A stretch of DNA of 64,000 nt. It comes from Gyrodactylus bullatarudis. Taxonomy: Eukaryota; Platyhelminthes; Monogenea; Gyrodactylidea; Gyrodactylidae. A program made the translations under genes and the position numbers. Below are positions 59,801-64,000 of the stretch, piece after piece; positions within the stretch are counted from its first letter, which is position 1; every line of letters begins with the position of its first letter. The stretch is from assembly GCA_012064415.1 (NCBI GenBank), contig SSNU01000071.1:150949-214948 (forward strand), given 5' to 3'. Below the pieces are notes generated by a model. The model was not told the DNA's origin and made no database searches. It worked only from the letters and a program-made list of their open reading frames with translations.

Positions 59801-62487
59801 TTATTCCAGAAGCATGGAAAGGTATTTTGAAGCAAAATTATATTTAAATACTTGAAGATTAGTTTTTTCATAACGATGGGTAATTTAAGTAATTTTGCAT
59901 AATTTCGTCCAAGTCTAATGTACAGTTCACGGTTAATCTTATTACCCTTGATAGTAGCAGGACTCCCTGTCAATTCAATTAATCTTGTTAATACAGTAAG
60001 CTAGTTAAAATTTTAATCGGTTTCAAGAAGAAGTTTAACTGAGTTCAGTTAATCTACTTTTGAGTAGTTTAAACTGAACGTGCGTTATCGGGATATTTTG
60101 AACAACTGGAAAAATATTCTAATCTTTAATAGAATTAAATATCCACGTATATTTAATATTGAATGTATGCAAAGAACTTTATTTCGCCAGGTCTGATAAA
60201 TCTCTTGGTCTGGTCTGATATTGAAATTGCTATTATTTCTCTAAAATAAAATTCTTTAAAATCATTCAATAATGAATGGATAACCCTAACAATAGAATTC
60301 ATGTTTTAGAGAAATTGAAAGAGGAATTAAATCAAGTCAAGATTACTTCTCACAGAGGAAAGTCTTAAGAAAAAATAGAAGTGGGAAGTAAATCTTTATT
60401 AATAATTTTCTTATTGTTTTCAAGGGGGAATTGTGAAAAGAAAATTCTAAGAAAACAACTGTAAAGATTTGCAGAAAAGCAAGGCTGTAACCATGTTGAT
60501 AATTTTTGAGTCCTTGAAATATTTTTTAGGATTATTTATCTCAAATTGAGTCTACCTCGAATGAAACCACGGATAAGAAATATTCTCAAATATTTACCTG
60601 GAGTTAGAATATATTCAATGAATATATATTCATTGAATTTTATTCAATCGATAATTTGAGTCAAAGGAAATTCATTCGATTAAATGCAAATAAGTGAGAA
60701 ATCTCGTTTTCAGCAAGGAGAATTGGTTATCAGTGATCACTGATCAGATATTACTTATTAGGTAATACTTAACCCAATGTTTGAAATCTCAAAAAAAGAT
60801 TCTTCTTATCATAAATGTTGGTCAAATTGGTCTCTGATTATTATTAGACGTAGTCAAAAATCTTTAAAATTAATAAAATCACATATCGATATGATAAAAT
60901 TTATTTTCAGTTTCGACCGATCAGAATTGTAATATTTATGAAAAATAAGAGAAATTTAATTTTTAATAAGCCAAAAAATATTACACATTAGGACACTATG
61001 TGCAATAGGATCTTGATCCAAACATTTCCTGAGTCGAATTTTGTGCTGAATTTCAGATCTGTAATTATATTTTCTAAATTGTGTTTGGTTTTTGAGATTA
61101 ATTGAAAAAACCTAATTTATAATTATAAACTTCGTTTGTCTGACTAGATTACCTCTGATAATTATAATTGAAATTATGATAAAATTTTGAAGAGTTACTT
61201 TATTCAATTTATGAACCACAATTGACGTAGGTGAATCTCTTTTCAACGAATGAATATCTCCAGAATTACATCCCAAGTTACAGTAGCTAGACTAAATCTT
61301 TCAGACTAAAGTTTCTATTCTAAAATCAAGGGAACTAATAATCATGAAAGTCTTATGAAAGCAATGAGATGAAATTCAAGGTTAATCCCTTTTATTATTT
61401 ACTTTTCTTCTCTATTCTCAGAAAAATAACTCAGCAATGAATAAAAAGCTCGGCAGTATTTACCTCTAAATTATTTATATCTACTTTTCTGAATATTATT
61501 ATTCTAGTATTCGAAAGGTTTGATGAGTCTATACTTGAGTAAATGTTTGTCCATGAATAACACGACTATTTTCAATGTTCAACTTGAATTTTTTACTCTC
61601 TTACTGTGAAGCAAGAATGATTCTGGAGACTAGCAGGCAATCCCAACTCTTCCAATCGAATCAATCAGAGAATATCATTTTGAACATAAATATATTATTA
61701 TTATAAATATCTAGCCGGTGTAATCTGGTGATCGTAAATAGGACAGAAAAGGAAGCAATGTTTGTCAAACTTTTGAAAATACTCCTTGTTCTGAAGATTA
61801 CATTTGAATTACAGACTTTCAGGAGGTCTACAGACTCGCATAAGTTTCCAGAATCACTGTAACATTTATATTTTCTGGGTTACTTTCAACCCCAAATTCT
61901 CATTCAGGTAATCTTTATCGTTTCCAGGACGAGAGTTAAAAAATTTTCAATAAAATTGCCAAGACAATTATGTAATTCACAAAACTACTCACCAGATTGA
62001 CAATGCCTTTCTTGGTCATCTTGAAGCTTCTATACCTCACAAGCTTTTGTTTTACTTTGCCCTCATCAGGATACGCATCACTTTTACTCAAGGAGGGAAG
62101 GAAATTTGTTTGAACAAGGGAATTCTTATCAATAGATCCATTGTACACAATGTTACTCTCACGCTTTGTAGAATTAGATCTAGGCTTTTGAATTATTGGC
62201 ATATTCTTAGGTTGAGGACTTGTTCTTATTTTCGTGACAAGACTTGAACGTCGCCTCAATGTTTGTCTTTTTATCGGCTCCTGTGTCCGGGAACATCTTG
62301 AACTTATAGTACGATAAGCTTTGCACTTTTCAATATCTGTCATTTTCTTTAAATTCAATATTGTAGGATATTGCGAGAATAGTTCGAATAAATCTTTTTC
62401 CTTCTCAGTTCTCGTAGTCTTTTCAAAACGTGATAACTGAAAATTTGGGTTATGATGGTCTGTCCTTCTTGCCAAAGTATCAGTCAT
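47874..62487 (-). CDS. RGK-class (Rad/Gem/Kir-like) small GTPase, five exons
   Basis: Exons: 62487-61993, 58103-57782, 55536-55247, 51093-50898 and 48214-47874. They give 1644 nt, 547 residues plus stop, with all phases consistent. The first 165 residues are a basic, Ser-rich extension. G1 is GSPGVGKTTL (246-255). The RGK-like stretch FYEEDIPFYVNVELNGR follows, but where RGK proteins have DxWE this one reads HLKDES. An acidic insertion of about 60 residues follows (EADEEESIEDG). G4 is VGNKSDLVRSR (NKSD at 421-424). The G5 region is KCGFFEIS, then a basic C-terminal tail without a CAAX box. RGK proteins act at the plasma membrane and inhibit voltage-gated calcium channels; that role is inferred. 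A minus-strand AATAAA lies near 47810. Introns hold Penelope relics, a solo LTR and foldbacks. Confidence 0.9.
48555..48885. repeat. Old Penelope-like non-coding relic
   Basis: CACTGTTTGTTTTGTGACTA at 48559 and the later blocks CCCAACTGTATAATTTT and AAAACGGGGCAGAGAGAAAA are diverged matches, in the same order, to the non-coding part of the Penelope arm (35484-35870). No frame survives. It lies in intron 4 of the RGK gene. Confidence 0.45.
49620..50066. repeat. Foldback family A, shortened copy
   Basis: It starts TAATATAAAGTTCATGGG and ends with the inverse (CCCATCTTCATATCAACTA). Central arm blocks are TCACTCTCTCAC-like. The GGCGCC core is lost. A family B half copy (49240-49415) lies just upstream. 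It lies in intron 4 of the RGK gene. Confidence 0.55.
52677..52805 (+). pseudogene. Penelope-like GIY-YIG relic
   Basis: A 42-codon open stretch reads CFQATCGAKYIGRTERR, then IKEHLNRKSS and KRHLKNKTS, and stops. It covers the YIG half of the nuclease. It is related to, but clearly diverged from, the copies at 34.6-36.4 kb. The flanks show no further matching frame. It lies in intron 3 of the RGK gene. Confidence 0.7.
53704..53932 (+). mobile_element. Solo LTR, probably copia-like
   Basis: The 229-bp segment starts TGTTAATG and ends AGTTAACA, with TG...CA ends and a 6-bp inverted tip. It has a TATA box (TATAAATAT near 53846) and AATAAA near 53898. Immediately after, TGGCATCATAAAG resembles the TGGTATCAGAGC primer-binding site of copia elements. 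A 21-bp perfect palindrome centred on the C of TGATCACTGATCA lies near 53770-53790. No gag or pol follows, so only the LTR remains. Confidence 0.6.
54407..54790. repeat. Foldback family C, copy 3
   Basis: It has the lead-in AGCACCTATACTTACAAAGG, then palindromic arms from TTAACTATAAATATT (54437) to ATATTTCTAGTTAA (54789). Between the arms CTGAATGTTACAGCTTACTA is paired with AAAGCTGTAAAATTCAGCGA. The centre, near 54580-54640, differs from copy 1. It lies in intron 3 of the RGK gene, next to a decayed family D copy (about 54900-55125). Confidence 0.65.
55890..56297. repeat. TA-flanked MITE, copy 2 (truncated)
   Basis: This is an inverted copy of the element at 197-639. It ends TTTCACCCTAGCC at 56297, followed by TA. 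It shares internal blocks such as CCCACGGACATGATAAAAT and CATTGAGCGGCGATTTGAAA. The opposite end is missing. It lies in intron 2 of the RGK gene. Confidence 0.65.
56395..56640. repeat. Interspersed repeat family B, half copy
   Basis: It begins GTTGAGATGAAGATGAGAAT, then AATCTCAATATTTTTCCCC, and continues to the ATTCGTCATTATTGAACC block shared with 3600-3640. An (AAT)n run lies just after, at about 56731-56750. Confidence 0.5.
58510..58607. repeat. Perfect 33-bp hairpin
   Basis: 33 bases at 58510-58542 (starting TCTTTTTCGTTATTCTCTTT) recur exactly inverted at 58575-58607, with a 32-base loop that includes CACCCCCCACTC. There are no mismatches in the stem. It lies in intron 1 of the RGK gene. 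It could be the remnant of a small foldback transposon; no other copy is seen here. Confidence 0.8.
58650..58940. repeat. Foldback family D, diverged copy
   Basis: Blocks TGCTTCTGTAATAAGATGAA, TCAAATAAAAAACG and the right-half TTTTTATCTTATTACAAAAG match the intact family D copies in order. The tips are decayed. Similar decayed copies occur at about 54900-55125 and 60850-60970. Confidence 0.5.
59477..59915. repeat. Foldback family D, intact copy 2
   Basis: A 439-bp palindrome with ends GACTTGGACGAAATTTTAC and the inverse, flanked on both sides by TA. A deletion of about 20 bp near the right arm (around 59840) distinguishes it from the copy at 38734-39194. It lies in intron 1 of the RGK gene. 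Confidence 0.8.
61811..61864. repeat. Isolated arm tip of foldback F
   Basis: ACAGACTTTCAGGAGGTCTA followed by a CATAAGTTTCCAGAATCACT stretch and TGTAACA closely matches the outer right arm of the element at 14298-14960. Only this one tip is present. Confidence 0.6.
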
Positions 62488-62956
62488 TATCTCTGATAGA
62501 CATCATGATTCCAACGATAATTTCTTACTCCTTTTTTTGGTTAGCACGAATGCCTCTCATTTAGATATGTTTTAAATATATACTTTTTTGATTATACAGT
62601 GTGTCTGTTAGAAAATATGCTCATCAAGTATTAATATGATTGGATGAAATTTCCCTATACAATATTATGAAAGGATGATAAAAGGATAATAATGATACTA
62701 GCATAAAAACGTTTAGAGAATTTTATTATGTACAAACAGAATTAGTAGTTCCATCTTTGAGAGCAGTTATACTCAATGTGTCATGAGATAAATGACAATT
62801 TGTTCCGATTCGATGAACAAAGTACAAAATTTTCTCCCAAAAATAGATTTTTATTTAGCTAGCAGAAGTGTGTTCAATCCTTGTAGATGAACTTGAATCA
62901 ATATTTTAAAAGCCTCAAATATTTGTGGATTCTGAGTCAGATTGAAAAGATAAAGT

Positions 62957-63662
62957 TGGTTGATATAAAGTTGGGAATCTATGATTTTTACAGAAATTCC
63001 GATATTTTTATCAAGAATTCGAACTTTTAAAAGATTTTTCGGAATCATTTTGCCCACTTTTACTAGTTGAAGAAAAAAATTCTGAAAAAAAAACATTTAA
63101 ATGAAAAATATGGTCATTTTTCAAATTTCAATTTGGCGCCAAAATCCGATTTTTTCAAACTTCGAACCGAAAATTTTTATTGGTTTGAAAGTTGGAGGTT
63201 GATTAAAAGAGGTTTTCAGGATCAAGATTAGACAGCTGACTAGCACCGTCAAATTACCGACTGTTTCCTCATTTTCGGGAGATTTCGACTTATCGAAATT
63301 TCATTGATTTTCAGGAAGGGAAAATGATCAAAAAATTGAAACTCAGCTCCCAAACGATAATGAGCTTATACATCAGATAAGATTCAGTTGAATTGATTTT
63401 CTTGTCTAGTCTTGAGCCTAAAAACCACTTTTGATCAACTTTCAACATTCAAATCAATCAAAAATGGGGTGTTGGCGCCAAATTGAAATTTGAAAAATGA
63501 CCATATTTTTTATTAAATAAAATAATTTTTTCAGAATTTTTCCTTCAAATGGTAAAAGTGGGTGACATGAGTAAGATTCCAAAAAATCTTTAAAAAATTC
63601 GAATTCTTGATGAAAAAATCGAGATCTCTGTAAAAATCATAGATTTCCCACTTCATATCAAT
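62957..63662. repeat. Foldback family A, complete copy 2
   Basis: A roughly 706-bp palindrome from GTTGATATAAAGTTGGGAAT to the inverse ending CTTCATATCAA. TTTGGCGCCAAA occurs in the left arm and TTGGCGCCAAATTG in the right. It lies about 470 bp upstream of the RGK start codon and is the best copy for defining the family with 27910-28613. Confidence 0.75.
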
Positions 63663-64000
63663 TATTAGCTTTAAATTATAAAATATCACACATCTATTAG
63701 TTTGGTACAGTCGGTATGGTGCTCACACCAAAATAGATTTGGATTTACATTTTATCTTAAATAGTTTCTATTTTATCACTTAAAAAACGAACTATTATTA
63801 AAATTATCTAATACATTTCATTATACTGACTAAAAATTCTTTATTATCTCTCTTAGTTCTAAATTATCAAGTTGGAATTCGTTCAAAAGAGATTTCTTAA
63901 TTGAAGTCTATAAATGTGTAACTTTTATTTTACAAAATATACATTTGGATTTCTTTTTTATGCCTTAGGTTTTCTATTTTTATCAACTTGACATGGAAAA
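63663..64000. other. Right-edge stretch without a recognised feature
   Basis: AT-rich sequence with no supported coding region or repeat match in this window. Confidence 0.4.

Noticed and set aside
1..64000. CRISPR arrays, prophage, toxin-antitoxin or other bacterial systems
   Set aside because: No regularly spaced repeats or bacterial gene organisation. Introns, SINE and non-LTR elements show this is an animal nuclear sequence.

Overview
This is an AT-rich, intron-rich animal nuclear sequence. Its four protein-coding genes have arthropod-type family membership: a hillarin/kyphoscoliosis-peptidase-like protein, COG5, an atypical Gyc88E-type soluble guanylate cyclase, and an RGK-class small GTPase. 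All are split by GT-AG introns and are highly diverged. Most of the DNA between exons is transposable elements. I read it as an arthropod; a copepod-like crustacean is only a guess. I saw no rRNA gene, functional tRNA gene, CRISPR array or bacterial operon.

Layout. At 0.7-9.9 kb (minus strand) lies the 5' part of a hillarin-like gene that runs off the left edge. At 10.0-16.9 kb (plus strand) is a complete COG5 gene: eight exons, 833 codons plus stop, with its start codon 142 bp from the divergent hillarin start. At 17.3-42.5 kb (minus strand) is a complete 12-exon atypical soluble guanylate cyclase of 678 residues: H-NOX haem domain, HNOBA domain, coiled coil, class III cyclase domain. It converges on COG5 with about 400 bp between stop codons. 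The stretch 42.5-47.9 kb has no intact gene; it holds a frame-broken unrecognised gene (43.2-44.3 kb), a long hairpin and a nested foldback pair. At 47.9-62.5 kb (minus strand) is a complete five-exon RGK-like GTPase gene of 547 residues. I joined every model by hand: splice phases agree at each junction and the three complete coding sequences are exact multiples of three.

Mobile DNA sits mainly in introns. I recognise a head-to-head pair of Penelope-like (GIY-YIG) retroelement copies forming a 2.6-kb palindrome with a 12-bp direct repeat at its edges, plus older Penelope relics. I also see a piggyBac relic and TTAA-flanked piggyBac-type MITEs, a decayed Merlin/IS1016-like element, a non-LTR retrotransposon fragment, a copia-like solo LTR, a tRNA-like SINE in three copies, and several foldback (palindromic) families present in two to a dozen copies. 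Several are nested, which gives relative ages and, in two cases, an empty-site comparison inside the window.

The best leads are these. (1) The Penelope head-to-head palindrome, inserted in an older foldback element. (2) A guanylate cyclase with Lys at the transition-state Arg position and a Y-x-T-x-R haem motif. (3) A possible alternative terminal exon in that gene that would give a cyclase-less haem protein. (4) An RGK GTPase with no recognisable G3 motif and an acidic insertion. (5) A foldback in which one arm carries a TTAA MITE and the other arm preserves the empty site. I did not find a convincing wholly new multi-gene system.
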